DNA of 64,000 bases from a virus: IMG/VR virus record IMGVR_UViG_3300035698_022738, positions 32,852-96,851 of that record. One strand, written 5' to 3'. The notes below the pieces were generated by a model that was given only the letters and a program-made list of their open reading frames with translations, made no database searches and was not told the DNA's origin. This document shows, piece after piece, positions 8,883 to 15,847 of this stretch. The translations under genes and the position numbers were made by a program. Position 1 is the stretch's first letter, and the number at the start of each line of letters is the position of its first letter.

Positions 8883-9119
8883 ATGAGAGACATTGCACTC
8901 AGGCCGATGGTAGGCAAAAAAGAGCTTGGAGTTGACGAGCTGGGAGAAGTCTCCAAACTTTACAGCTTGTGGCAAGGCCTCTGCAAGTACGAGAGGCTGA
9001 ACCATATGATACCATTTATCATCATTACATCAGATGATAATCCATACGTTGTAGAGTACAAAAATTTGTACCGTAAACTGCACCTGGCGGCGAAGCAAAA
9101 AACACAGATTGGCCGCTAA
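8883..9119 (+). CDS. Small unknown phage protein
   Basis: 78 residues, with GAGGAGAG directly upstream of ATG 8883. Contains MIPFIIITSDDNPYVVEY centrally and a basic C-terminus. No recognised domain. It follows the DnaB-like helicase by 9 nt and is probably co-expressed with it. Confidence 0.7.
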   Translation: MRDIALRPMVGKKELGVDELGEVSKLYSLWQGLCKYERLNHMIPFIIITSDDNPYVVEYKNLYRKLHLAAKQKTQIGR

Positions 9120-9172
9120 GGCCTGTTTCAATGTGTTCAGGTCATTTCATGCCTATAACAACAAAAAACGTC

Positions 9173-9207
9173 AGGAACGGGCCTCCAGGGGCCTTAGAAG
9201 GCAGGTA
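9173..9207 (+). repeat. Intergenic repeat copy 1 (AGGGGCCTTAGAA element)
   Basis: This short stretch between 8883-9119 and 9249-9656 shares GGAACGGG and AGGGGCCTTAGAA, then a G-rich ...GGTAG, with 35036-35084. Both copies lie shortly before a start region. Function unknown. Confidence 0.4.
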
Positions 9208-9248
9208 GGGGGTATATGATGGGGGAAAAGACGAAAGAAGGAACGAAA

Positions 9249-9656
9249 ATGGCTCTCCATAAGGGTGACAGGGTGAGGATCATGGCGACTGTCGATTCTC
9301 AATACATTGGCTACTTGGAGATTCAGGAGCTTGCTAAGAGTGCAGAGAAATCAATTGTCGTGTGGCCGAATGACGCGAGCAACCTGGAAGAACTGAGAAA
9401 ATTGTGGTTGGAAAATCAGCCCAAAGTTGCTGTCAGAGAAATGCTCTCGAAGCCAGAGGTCGGGATTTTCCTTGGCTGGTCACGGAGAGCTGTTGGTCGG
9501 TATATCTCTGGCTACGATGGGGGAAATGGATTGAGTATACACAAGCTGTACCGAGTTGGGGTTGTGGCAATCCTGGATGGGACAATCAGGTATTTTATAC
9601 CTCGTTATGCTTTGCCGGATGATCTCATTCTTGTTGACCAAAGAGAGGAAACGTGA
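9249..9656 (+). CDS. Unknown phage protein
   Basis: 135 residues from ATG 9249, which has AAGGA 7 nt upstream; ATG 9216 (AGGGGG upstream) would add 11 residues. The N-terminus LHKGDRVRIMA looks like a small SH3/KOW-type beta segment, and RYISGYDGGNG..IHKLYRVGVVA follows. No catalytic motif. Function not recognised. Confidence 0.75.
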   Translation: MALHKGDRVRIMATVDSQYIGYLEIQELAKSAEKSIVVWPNDASNLEELRKLWLENQPKVAVREMLSKPEVGIFLGWSRRAVGRYISGYDGGNGLSIHKLYRVGVVAILDGTIRYFIPRYALPDDLILVDQREET

Positions 9657-9741
9657 TACCATTGAGTTGGATAGCAGCTTTCGATGTCTTCAGCGGCTGC
9701 ATCCCTTCCTCTTGCGGGGGACGGGGTACTGACAACATACC

Positions 9742-9768
9742 CTGTCCCTCGCTTTGATTCAGGGACAG
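9742..9768 (+). other. Hairpin in the 9657-9848 spacer
   Basis: Perfect 8-bp stem CTGTCCCT / AGGGACAG with an 11-nt loop and no following T-run, so probably not a simple terminator. The rest of the 192-nt spacer holds no credible ORF. CGTTATATAT at 9790-9799 lies before the next gene and resembles a motif found in several other spacers. Confidence 0.5.
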
Positions 9769-9848
9769 CCCCAGAGAGACAATCTCCTGCGTTATATATC
9801 TAAGATGGGGGAAATTTCGATGAAACTTTACAGGAAAGGGGTCGTAAA

Positions 9849-10190
9849 ATGACGAAAAAATTTGATGCACGGATTCAAGGGGAACGAAAAACGATGTCAG
9901 TCAGAGAGTTCCGTAAGCTGGGTTTTCTGCAAGAGGTCAACCGCCAAATTCTGCACCCCATTGGTCTGGCTCTTGAGGTCAGGCTGTTGGAGGATGGGAC
10001 AGAGGAATTTGGCAGGATTTGGGACAGTCGGGATGACCCGGAAGGGTTTGCCTATGTGGATGGCCCCGATCAAGAAAAAGCCATCCCCTATTTGGAGCAT
10101 TGGGTACAACATGCTCGGGCTCGGGTTAAGAGATTTGGCTGGCTCATTCAGCCTGTCGGAGAAAAGATTGAGGTAAAGGATGAGGGATGA
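9849..10190 (+). CDS. Conserved phage protein of unknown function
   Basis: 113 residues. The phrases REFRKLGFLQEVNRQ, HPIGLALEV and IWDSRDDPEGFAY look like a small protein that recurs in many unrelated phages (from memory; no function known). AAAGGGG precedes ATG 9849. It overlaps the next gene by 11 nt and belongs to the primase operon. Confidence 0.8.
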   Translation: MTKKFDARIQGERKTMSVREFRKLGFLQEVNRQILHPIGLALEVRLLEDGTEEFGRIWDSRDDPEGFAYVDGPDQEKAIPYLEHWVQHARARVKRFGWLIQPVGEKIEVKDEG

Positions 10191-10401
10191 CATGTTTCCA
10201 GGGATCGATCCCTTGATTGGTGGGGATTCTGCTTTGTACAGAAGCCACATTGCCTCAGCGATAGATATTCCTGAGTACAAATCCTATCTCTATTTGACTG
10301 AGTCTTGTTGGGTGCCATCCACAAAGACAATGCCCAACCGATGGATAAGGTTCTGGCACAAAGTCTTTTTTGGGTTCCGGTGGGAGGCACCAAAAGAATG
10401 A
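10180..10401 (+). CDS. Small unknown phage protein upstream of primase
   Basis: 73 residues from ATG 10180, with AGGTAAAGG just upstream; ATG 10192 is an alternative. The C-terminal PNRWIRFWHKVFFGFRWE is aromatic and basic, a pattern I recall from small phage proteins with ..NRF.R...R...GFRWE ends. Overlaps both neighbours by a few bases, which supports it as a real gene. Confidence 0.7.
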   Translation: MRDDMFPGIDPLIGGDSALYRSHIASAIDIPEYKSYLYLTESCWVPSTKTMPNRWIRFWHKVFFGFRWEAPKE

Positions 10402-11330
10402 TCGAAAGTTGGCTCGAACAGAACTTTGATACATTGCTGGCACGGGACGGGCAAGAGATCAGGATCAATTGCCCGTTTTGTGCTGGGGGTGATACGGATC
10501 ACCACTTGTATGTCAATGTCTATGACGCCCCTGTGGCTCATTGCTTCAAGTGTGAATGGAGAGGCAATCATTATCAGTTGCTCATGCAATGCGGGATGTT
10601 TGAGACAGCTCGTGATGTATTTGATGTCTTGGAGGGTAGAGGTACTCCAGACGTTGGAGAGTTTTCTTCTTTGGCAGATAGACTGTCTCTAACGGATAAG
10701 TTGCTTGATACCCCGCAGGACCTTGAGATGCCTGACTGGTTTGTACCCTTCAAGTATGGTGGGAAGTTGGATACTCATGCGGGTATGGTTTTTCGGTACG
10801 CTTGTAACAGAATGGACCTGTCTGACATCCTTGCTTATGGAGTTGGCTATTGCAAAGACACAACGCATCCGGCAGCTTTCAGGTTGATCCTACCTGTCGA
10901 AAGAGGGTTCTGGCAAGGCCGCTCGATATCATCTAATTCAAGGGCAAAGTATCTATCTACAAGCAGTCCCAAAGGGGATGTATTGTTCAATGCTGGTGCT
11001 TTGGATAGTCAGGGGACATTGTACATAGCTGAGGGCATACTGAGTGCTATTGCCCTTGGACCAAAAGCTCTTGCAATCCTGGGTAAGAGAGCGACACGAG
11101 GTCAGATAAAGAGGATGTTGGCACGAGCTCAGGCCCGAGAGGTCATCATAGCTTTGGATGCCGGGGAAGCATACAGTCCTGGGACAATCGAGTTGGCAAA
11201 GGCTTTTGCCAATATCGGGGCTCAAGTCAAAATCAGGAATTATGCTTTTGGGGACCCTGACAATTACACGGAATACACAGACATACCATTTACAGATCGG
11301 TATGAGATTGAGGCGGCACTGTCTTTTTAG
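10398..11330 (+). CDS. DNA primase with zinc-binding and TOPRIM domains
   Basis: 310 residues from ATG 10398, which overlaps the previous stop as ATGA and follows GGGAGG; the longer frame from 10305 is a shadow. N-terminal zinc-binding domain: C25-P-F-C28 ... C49-F-K-C52. TOPRIM-like core: IAEGILSAIAL (E near 210) and VIIALDAG (~252-258). This is the DnaG/gp61-like layout; the enzyme lays RNA primers with the DnaB-like helicase. At 310 residues it is compact and lacks an obvious helicase-binding C-domain. Confidence 0.9.
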   Translation: MIESWLEQNFDTLLARDGQEIRINCPFCAGGDTDHHLYVNVYDAPVAHCFKCEWRGNHYQLLMQCGMFETARDVFDVLEGRGTPDVGEFSSLADRLSLTDKLLDTPQDLEMPDWFVPFKYGGKLDTHAGMVFRYACNRMDLSDILAYGVGYCKDTTHPAAFRLILPVERGFWQGRSISSNSRAKYLSTSSPKGDVLFNAGALDSQGTLYIAEGILSAIALGPKALAILGKRATRGQIKRMLARAQAREVIIALDAGEAYSPGTIELAKAFANIGAQVKIRNYAFGDPDNYTEYTDIPFTDRYEIEAALSF

Positions 11331-11366
11331 ATGCCACACTTTTGTGGTGTGCGACGTTATATATAG
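11330..11366 (+). promoter_or_regulatory. Candidate phage promoter, GATGCCACACTTTT...CGTTATATATAG
   Basis: GATGCCACACTTTT followed 25 nt from its start by CGTTATATATAG. The same 14-mer and 25-nt spacing recur at 15186-15222. No good sigma-70 -35 is positioned, so a phage-encoded sigma factor is a possible reader. Inference. Confidence 0.35.
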
Positions 11367-11397
11367 TGCAGCTGGCTAAGTCAGCTGTCTCCTATGC

Positions 11398-11432
11398 GAG
11401 AGGCGATCCTTGATTGTATGGGGTCGCCTCTC
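11398..11432 (+). other. Stable hairpin in the 11331-11465 spacer
   Basis: GAGAGGCGA / TCGCCTCTC stem, extendable by three pairs, closing an ~11-nt loop. It is preceded by two copies of CAGCTG at about 11369-11387 that can also pair. No T-run follows. May stabilise or attenuate the downstream mRNA. Confidence 0.55.
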
Positions 11433-11465
11433 TGCTAAAATGAGAGGTGCAAGATAAAAATAAAA

Positions 11466-11642
11466 GTGAGTGGAAAAGTGTACGAGGTGTCATACACTAG
11501 CAAGGGAGTATGCCTCGATTGTGGTAGTCATACCACTGTGTACCATACAGTGGATACCAAGTCTTTTCGAGACTGCGATTGCTCTGATGCTCGTAATGTA
11601 ATTGAGATGGAAAGTGAGAGGCAAGTATGCCACATATTGTAG
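11466..11642 (+). CDS. Small Cys-rich, zinc-ribbon-like protein
   Basis: 58 residues, GTG start at 11466, the first start codon after an upstream in-frame stop. Cys residues occur as CLDCG, CDCSD and a final C-H, compatible with one zinc site. It overlaps the next gene by 16 nt. GAGAGGTG lies rather far upstream (~17 nt), so start and expression are uncertain. Confidence 0.5.
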   Translation: MSGKVYEVSYTSKGVCLDCGSHTTVYHTVDTKSFRDCDCSDARNVIEMESERQVCHIL

Positions 11643-11824
11643 GAGCCACAATAGCCAAAGTGGATTTTGCACGATTGGTAGCAAAGGCTACAGAGACCGG
11701 GGAACCAATCCACACTGTACGGTTCAATAAGCCGTTTGCGGTCTTAGTCAGTTGTGACACTTGGCAAGCCCTGAATGACAGGGTTGATGAGTTAGAGGAA
11801 AAATTGAAAGGGGATGTAGAATGA
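11627..11824 (+). CDS. Phd/YefM-like antitoxin-fold protein, no partner toxin
   Basis: 65 residues. The pattern DFARLVAKATETGEPI..VRFNKPFAVLVSCDTWQALND, then an acidic helix DELEEKL, matches the Phd/YefM fold and is clearly related to the protein at 26113-26373. The neighbours are a Cys-rich ORF and a lipoprotein, so no toxin is adjacent. It may act as a DNA-binding repressor or neutralise a host toxin; both are inference. Confidence 0.75.
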   Translation: MPHIVGATIAKVDFARLVAKATETGEPIHTVRFNKPFAVLVSCDTWQALNDRVDELEEKLKGDVE

Positions 11825-12180
11825 AACGTGTCTTGATAGTTGTGTTGTCGTTGGTGCTGTTGTTGGGATTTGTGATGGCCTGCGGTGGGACTGAAGATAC
11901 CGGGGGTGCTCAGTTGAGCAAGCCGTGTGAGCCGACAATGCTTGCTGGTCGTGGAGATGATATTGTAGATGTATCCGGCGTAGAGGGCTGCACCCGTGTT
12001 GTGTATACCCACAAAGGTGAGTCAAATTTCATTGTCAAACCGTATGATTCCAGCAACGAGCTGATGTCTGGCTTTATCAACGAGGTCGGGGACTACGCTG
12101 GCACAAGCAAATGGAACCAGAGAACTGCGTCCCTTGAGATAACAGCCGACGGGAGCTGGACAATCAATATCAGCAAGTAA
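11821..12180 (+). CDS. Phage-encoded lipoprotein
   Basis: 119 residues. Signal sequence with a lipobox ending V-M-A-C21, so the mature protein begins at a lipidated Cys and would be membrane-anchored outside the cytoplasm. The remaining ~95 residues are a small beta domain (VVYTHKGESNFIVKPYD, WTINIS). Phage lipoproteins of this size often act in superinfection exclusion; that is inference here. ATGA overlap with the previous gene. Confidence 0.85.
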   Translation: MKRVLIVVLSLVLLLGFVMACGGTEDTGGAQLSKPCEPTMLAGRGDDIVDVSGVEGCTRVVYTHKGESNFIVKPYDSSNELMSGFINEVGDYAGTSKWNQRTASLEITADGSWTINISK

Positions 12181-12189
12181 CCAAATCAT

Positions 12190-12220
12190 ACTGAGCTGGT
12201 GCTCTAAGTGCCAGCTCAGT
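12190..12220 (+). other. Intercistronic hairpin
   Basis: Perfect 10-bp stem ACTGAGCTGG / CCAGCTCAGT with an 11-nt loop, directly before the ribosome binding site of the MT-A70 gene. No T-run. Could limit read-through or control translation. Confidence 0.6.
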
Positions 12221-12233
12221 GTAAGGAGAAATT

Positions 12234-12776
12234 ATGATGGCTAAGGTTATTCCATTTCCAAAAGGCAAATATGATATAATTCTTGCTGACCCTCCATGGA
12301 ATGAGACAGGCGGGGATCGCCTCCGACGTGGTGCAGATAGACACTACGACCTGATGAAAACAAAGGATATAGCATGTCTCCCTGTGTCGGAGATATCTGC
12401 TGACAACGCCCACCTGTACTTATGGGTAACAAACAACTTCTTGCACGACGGCTTGCATGTGATGCAAGCATGGGGTTTCGATTACAAGACAGCAGTGACA
12501 TGGGTGAAGGACAGATTTGGTCTTGGTCAATACTTCCGAGGTCAACCTGAGCATTGTTTGTTTGGTGTACGTGGGATGCTCCCTTACAAAGTTGTTGACG
12601 GGAAAAGGCAACAGGGTGTGACTGTAATCAATGCACCACGAGGGGAGCACAGCAAAAAGCCAGAAGAGTTGCGGACAATGATTGAAAAGGTGTCTGACCG
12701 CGATGGATACAAAAAGATTGAGTTGTTTGCGAGAAATAAAGTTGCTGGTTGGGATTCGTGGGGCCTGGAAGTCTGA
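12234..12776 (+). CDS. MT-A70-family DNA adenine N6-methyltransferase
   Basis: 180 residues. YDIILADPPWNE gives the catalytic D19-P-P-W22 of MT-A70-type enzymes; LYLWVTNNFL, FDYKTAVTWVKD and PEELRTMIEKVS are typical of the family. It probably methylates adenine in phage DNA, protecting it from restriction or marking it for other phage functions. AAGGAG precedes ATG 12234, and ATG 12237 is an alternative. No cognate restriction enzyme is nearby. Confidence 0.93.
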   Translation: MMAKVIPFPKGKYDIILADPPWNETGGDRLRRGADRHYDLMKTKDIACLPVSEISADNAHLYLWVTNNFLHDGLHVMQAWGFDYKTAVTWVKDRFGLGQYFRGQPEHCLFGVRGMLPYKVVDGKRQQGVTVINAPRGEHSKKPEELRTMIEKVSDRDGYKKIELFARNKVAGWDSWGLEV

Positions 12777-12804
12777 TTGTTGCATAACTGAGAGGAACTC
12801 AAAA

Positions 12805-12951
12805 CATGGGAAGAGACAAAAAGGATTACGGAATGGGGCGGATCGGCCTGAGAACTTGCTTTGCTTATTTCCTGATGCTGTCGATAATGGTGGTGGCTAT
12901 CGGGATTACATTTTACTGCATGATCAAAGTTTTTGGAGGATAGTCCGGTTG
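12805..12951 (+). repeat. Direct duplication, copy 1
   Basis: 113 nt (12805-12917) are identical to 14435-14547, and the following ~34 nt differ at a few positions before similarity is lost. The unit is essentially the 45-codon gene and its end; the upstream sequences differ. Confidence 0.95.
12806..12943 (+). CDS. 45-residue single-span membrane protein, copy 1
   Basis: Basic N-terminus MGRDKKDYGMGRIGLR, then one membrane segment FAYFLMLSIMVVAIGITFYC and a short tail. GAGAGGAA lies upstream. An almost identical copy is encoded at 14436-14573, which strongly supports coding. The longer overlapping frame (12682-13083) is a shadow. Function unknown; small phage membrane proteins can act in lysis timing, exclusion or host membrane modulation. 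Confidence 0.75.
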   Translation: MGRDKKDYGMGRIGLRTCFAYFLMLSIMVVAIGITFYCMIKVFGG

Positions 12952-12990
12952 GTTCTTTGGTCCTCATATTTCACGAGAGGACTCGGGGAC

Positions 12991-13019
12991 TTTACGGCCC
13001 GGAATTGTAATTATATTAA
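12991..13019 (+). promoter_or_regulatory. Possible sigma-70-type promoter before the LamG-like gene
   Basis: TTTACG, 17-nt spacer, TATTAA in the 12944-13079 spacer, which has no ORF. The next gene has a perfect AGGAGG site. Moderate match only. Confidence 0.35.
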
Positions 13020-13079
13020 AGCATATTCTCTTCAATTCGTCTCACCTCTAAAGAGGGTGGGTTTCCAGGAGGTTTTAAT

Positions 13080-13769
13080 ATGATAGGGATGGGTGTGAAC
13101 TTATGGACAAAGAGTGGTGCGGGTGCTCCTGCTCCTGACCTTTGGTGGAATTTAGATGGAACCATCGTAGATCCGCAGGTAGCTTATCAGCCAAAGGGGG
13201 CATTATCATATGCAGCCAGCAAGCTTAATTTACCAGACCCTGGAACGAATGACGCCAGCGAAGGGACGGCACCAACCTGGGATAGTGTGAACGGTTGGAC
13301 ATTTGATGGTATTAACGATTTTCTACGTACTGGTGCGGTGCCAACTGTCTCAACTGGTTCTATGATTGTGCAATACGCTAATAATCCCATAGGTTCTATC
13401 GCCGATGGGCCTTGTGGTTGTCTTGCTTCGCCGTTGACGCAGGATAGATTCTATTTTTATATAGACGGCACCAGCAACCTAACACTCTACGGCAATGGCA
13501 AATATTCTGCTGGTACTTGGATGGCTGGTGGAAATATAGCAATAGCCGGATTGAAGGGGTATAAGAATGGAGCGTTTGATGTAAATATTGCAGCTGGTGG
13601 CGAAGCGACACATACAACTGTAGCCGTCGGTTGTTTACATTCTGTCTATGCTCCACCTGATGATTGGGTAAATTTTTTTGATGGAAACATTATTGCATTT
13701 GCCCTCTATGATTACACTCTGACGGGACCAAACGTGACAGCACTGGCAGCGAGAATGGCAGCGATCTAA
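13080..13769 (+). CDS. LamG/concanavalin-like beta-sandwich protein
   Basis: 229 residues with perfect AGGAGG before ATG 13080. WNGWTFDG-like text (VNGWTFDGINDFLRTG), then beta strands with YFYIDGTSNLTLYGNG, WMAGGNIAIAGLKGYKNG and FDGNIIAFALYDYTLT, is the usual LamG layout seen in phage adhesion proteins and glycan-binding modules. No signal peptide. It is isolated from the tail genes, which suggests either a late-expressed virion moron or a secreted or intracellular binding protein. Confidence 0.75.
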   Translation: MIGMGVNLWTKSGAGAPAPDLWWNLDGTIVDPQVAYQPKGALSYAASKLNLPDPGTNDASEGTAPTWDSVNGWTFDGINDFLRTGAVPTVSTGSMIVQYANNPIGSIADGPCGCLASPLTQDRFYFYIDGTSNLTLYGNGKYSAGTWMAGGNIAIAGLKGYKNGAFDVNIAAGGEATHTTVAVGCLHSVYAPPDDWVNFFDGNIIAFALYDYTLTGPNVTALAARMAAI

Positions 13770-13780
13770 CGGAGGAAACA

Positions 13781-13972
13781 ATGATGGATTCAAAAACGCA
13801 TGTGGTCGTAATATTCCCAGACAAAACTCTGACATCGAAAGAAGTGACGTCTGTATATTGGTGGATGAAACAGTGTCTAATTGATGTGTTCCATTCACAA
13901 TTTTCCTCAAACCCCGATAGTCTGACCAACGATGTCAATCCAGGTGTCCATGATGCTGTGATGGGAGGATGA
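13781..13972 (+). CDS. Small unknown protein
   Basis: 63 residues, CGGAGGAAACA before ATG 13781. VVVIFPDKTLTSKEVTSVYWWMKQCLIDVF suggests a small alpha/beta fold. It follows the LamG-like gene by 11 nt and is likely co-transcribed. No family recognised. Confidence 0.65.
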   Translation: MMDSKTHVVVIFPDKTLTSKEVTSVYWWMKQCLIDVFHSQFSSNPDSLTNDVNPGVHDAVMGG

Positions 13973-13973
13973 A

Positions 13974-14402
13974 ATGGGCTGGTGGGGATATATCGTACTA
14001 ACAAAGTCGGACAGCATCACTCAGAAGGATTGGGAAGATAAAGTCATTCCTGAACTCTGTAAGAAGTGGAATACAGCACCAAAGTCAGAGAACTGGGCGG
14101 CCAGATTATGGCCCCCAAGATTCTCGCATGATAAAACTAAGTGTATTATTGAGTCAACCTTTGATGAGAGAGATTTGGATACACAAGATTTAACACGCTT
14201 GCCAAAGTACATGGCTGATGCACTAAATGCCGAAGAATCTGTGACAACAGTAGAGATATGCAAGGACGCACTGACTGACAAAGTGACCTGCTTTGATCTG
14301 GGTCATGAGTGGTCAATGAGTGGAGACGCATGCCGGGAATACATTGCAAAAAACAACGCAGAATGGGAAAGGCCACTAGAGTTTGAAGTGTTGGATAAGT
14401 GA
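13974..14402 (+). CDS. Unknown protein
   Basis: 142 residues, GGGAGGATGAA before ATG 13974. Begins MGWWGYIVLTKSDSITQKDWEDKV, like small phage-encoded beta-alpha proteins; contains four Cys without zinc spacing. Function not recognised. Starts directly after the preceding stop. Confidence 0.7.
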   Translation: MGWWGYIVLTKSDSITQKDWEDKVIPELCKKWNTAPKSENWAARLWPPRFSHDKTKCIIESTFDERDLDTQDLTRLPKYMADALNAEESVTTVEICKDALTDKVTCFDLGHEWSMSGDACREYIAKNNAEWERPLEFEVLDK

Positions 14403-14404
14403 TC

Positions 14405-14419
14405 TCAGGGAAACCCTGA
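14405..14419 (+). other. Tight hairpin TCAGGG-AAA-CCCTGA
   Basis: Perfect 6-bp stem with a 3-nt loop immediately after the 14402 stop and before the second membrane-protein copy. Too short and without a T-run to call a terminator. Confidence 0.4.
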
Positions 14420-14434
14420 ATGAAAGGAACAGAG

Positions 14435-14581
14435 CATGGGAAGAGACAAAAAGGATTACGGAATGGGGCGGATCGGCCTGAGAACTTGCTTTGCTTATTT
14501 CCTGATGCTGTCGATAATGGTGGTGGCTATCGGGATTACATTTTACTACCTGATCAAATTCTTTGGGGGATAGTCCGGGAG
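14435..14581 (+). repeat. Direct duplication, copy 2
   Basis: Second copy of the 12805-12951 unit: 113 identical nt, then a few substitutions. The duplicated unit carries its own start and stop, so both copies remain coding. Confidence 0.95.
14436..14573 (+). CDS. 45-residue single-span membrane protein, copy 2
   Basis: Identical to the protein at 12806-12943 except in the last ten residues (FYYLIKFFGG against FYCMIKVFGG). AAAGGAAC lies upstream of ATG 14436. The overlapping frame 14420-14734 is a shadow. Keeping two intact copies suggests dosage or slightly divergent roles; function unknown. Confidence 0.75.
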   Translation: MGRDKKDYGMGRIGLRTCFAYFLMLSIMVVAIGITFYYLIKFFGG

Positions 14582-14588
14582 GGACAAG

Positions 14589-14879
14589 ATGAAATTCATA
14601 TCTGGTTGGGGTTCTGTAATTGGTTTAACGATCATAGCCATGGTGGTACTTCTGGTGCTTTTCGGGGTGACAGTCCAGTATGTAGAGGCTTCTCAGGACA
14701 CCCCAGCAACCTATCTACAGTGTATTTCATATGAGGGCTGCTGGGTGAAAGACATTCCATCAGGAACGGCCTATCCGGTAGCCTATTCTTATTGTGTGCC
14801 ATCCTACACCTCTGCTCCCCTCAAAGGAGAGTTTATCTGGAAGTATTTCTACCCAGGCCAGTATGCCCCAACAATCTGA
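14589..14879 (+). CDS. Small secreted or membrane-anchored protein
   Basis: 96 residues. A hydrophobic segment at ~8-33 is followed by VEASQDTP, which could be a signal cleavage region or an anchor. The exported part has Cys pairs (QCISYEGCWV, YCV) and is Tyr/Pro-rich. GGGAGG precedes ATG 14589. Similar in style to the proteins at 15269 and 50856. Possibly an envelope-acting factor; function unknown. Confidence 0.7.
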   Translation: MKFISGWGSVIGLTIIAMVVLLVLFGVTVQYVEASQDTPATYLQCISYEGCWVKDIPSGTAYPVAYSYCVPSYTSAPLKGEFIWKYFYPGQYAPTI

Positions 14880-14920
14880 GAGGTTACTCTACTGACTAAG
14901 TTGACATAACTGTCCCCTTC

Positions 14921-15145
14921 TCATGAGCTCATGAACTCCTCTATCATGAGCTCTTTTTTCATGAATCCATGAGCTCATGAGCTTATTGGCCCATGGGCCG
15001 ATTGAGCAAGGGCTCATGGATTCATGGAGCAAGGGCCAATTGGCCCATGAAATCATGAGATCATGAAGTCATGAATATAAGTGAAAACATGAGCTCATGA
15101 ATATAAGTGAAAACATGAGCTCATGAGCTCATGAATATAAGTGTT
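14921..15145 (+). repeat. Palindrome-rich non-coding array (CATGAGCTCATG units), origin or partition candidate
   Basis: The 14880-15268 spacer holds no gene. It contains five copies of the 12-bp palindrome CATGAGCTCATG (14922, 14968, 15088, 15114, 15122), palindromes GGCCCATGGGCC (14988) and GGGCCAATTGGCCC (15033), a 15-bp inverted repeat (14960-14974 with 15012-15026), and three copies of GAATATAAGTG. AT-rich sequence follows. Such an array could bind a replication initiator, a repressor or a partition protein; which one is unknown. Confidence 0.8.
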
Positions 15146-15185
15146 TGATGTAAAGACCATGATGTTCTTCTTGAATTTTATTTTT

Positions 15186-15222
15186 GATGCCACACTTTTA
15201 TATGTTCTTTCGTTTTATATAT
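15186..15222 (+). promoter_or_regulatory. Candidate phage promoter, second GATGCCACACTTTT...CGTTTTATATAT
   Basis: Same 14-mer and the same 25-nt distance to CGTT-TATATA as at 11330. It lies 47 nt before the start of the secreted protein gene at 15269 and next to the palindrome array. Confidence 0.35.
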
Positions 15223-15268
15223 AAAAAGCCAACGGAGAATCTTCAGAGTTGCCTACAAGGAGATCGAA

Positions 15269-15847
15269 ATGAGAGAGAAGATTGTAGTGGGTGTATTTGC
15301 GAGGTTGTGTTCAGTCTTGATGATATCTGTCTTGCTCTGCTGTCTGATTTTAGGGACGTGGATTTTTGAGGCCTCAATACATAGCCTTGAGGTCCAAGCT
15401 GATGGACCTGTATATCCCGGAAATTATATTGACAGCTCGGGTTACTGGGTTTGTGTCCGGCCTCCCTGTCAGTATGCTCTTCCAGGTGGGGGATTAAATT
15501 CAGCATATGACCCGTGGGAATCCTATGGTTCAACTCAGATTGTTCCCAGGCCATCAATTTCAATTGATGGTCAGAATGATTATATCGATATGCCATGGGC
15601 ATACTTACCTCCATATTCTCAATGGTATTCATCCGAGACACAGAATATCCCTCAAGACCAATTGCTGTATATGGAATCTACAATTCCAGGCCCCGACTAT
15701 GTAACTCCAGGACAAGCACCTGCACCAAACTTGAGCATCTATGCACACCAGGCTCAGGACTATTCTCAGGGTGTCTCACAACCTCAGCAATTAACGTCTC
15801 GGGGTTACTTCGGTCCAGGCTATGATTCATCCTGGATTCCCCAATGA
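15269..15847 (+). CDS. Secreted/membrane-anchored Pro- and Tyr-rich protein
   Basis: 192 residues. One hydrophobic segment (~8-33) with basic flank, then an exported region with GYWVCVRPPCQYALPGG and many Pro, Tyr, Ser and Gln, ending SRGYFGPGYDSSWIPQ. Low predicted order. AAGGAGAT precedes ATG 15269. It shares a G-(Y/F)-W-V-C-x(4)-C motif with the protein at 50856. No enzyme motif; probably acts at the cell envelope. Confidence 0.75.
   Translation: MREKIVVGVFARLCSVLMISVLLCCLILGTWIFEASIHSLEVQADGPVYPGNYIDSSGYWVCVRPPCQYALPGGGLNSAYDPWESYGSTQIVPRPSISIDGQNDYIDMPWAYLPPYSQWYSSETQNIPQDQLLYMESTIPGPDYVTPGQAPAPNLSIYAHQAQDYSQGVSQPQQLTSRGYFGPGYDSSWIPQ

Noticed and set aside
12682-13083. 133-codon frame over the first membrane-protein copy
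   Set aside because: It overlaps the MT-A70 gene and is out of frame with the 45-codon gene, which has its own ribosome binding site. Similarity to the 14420-14734 frame only reflects the duplicated DNA.
14420-14734. 104-codon frame over the second membrane-protein copy
   Set aside because: Same explanation: a shadow frame of the duplication, also overlapping the secreted-protein gene at 14589.
14921-15145. CRISPR array
   Set aside because: Repeats are short, palindromic, irregularly spaced and overlapping; there are no unique spacers of uniform length and no cas genes.
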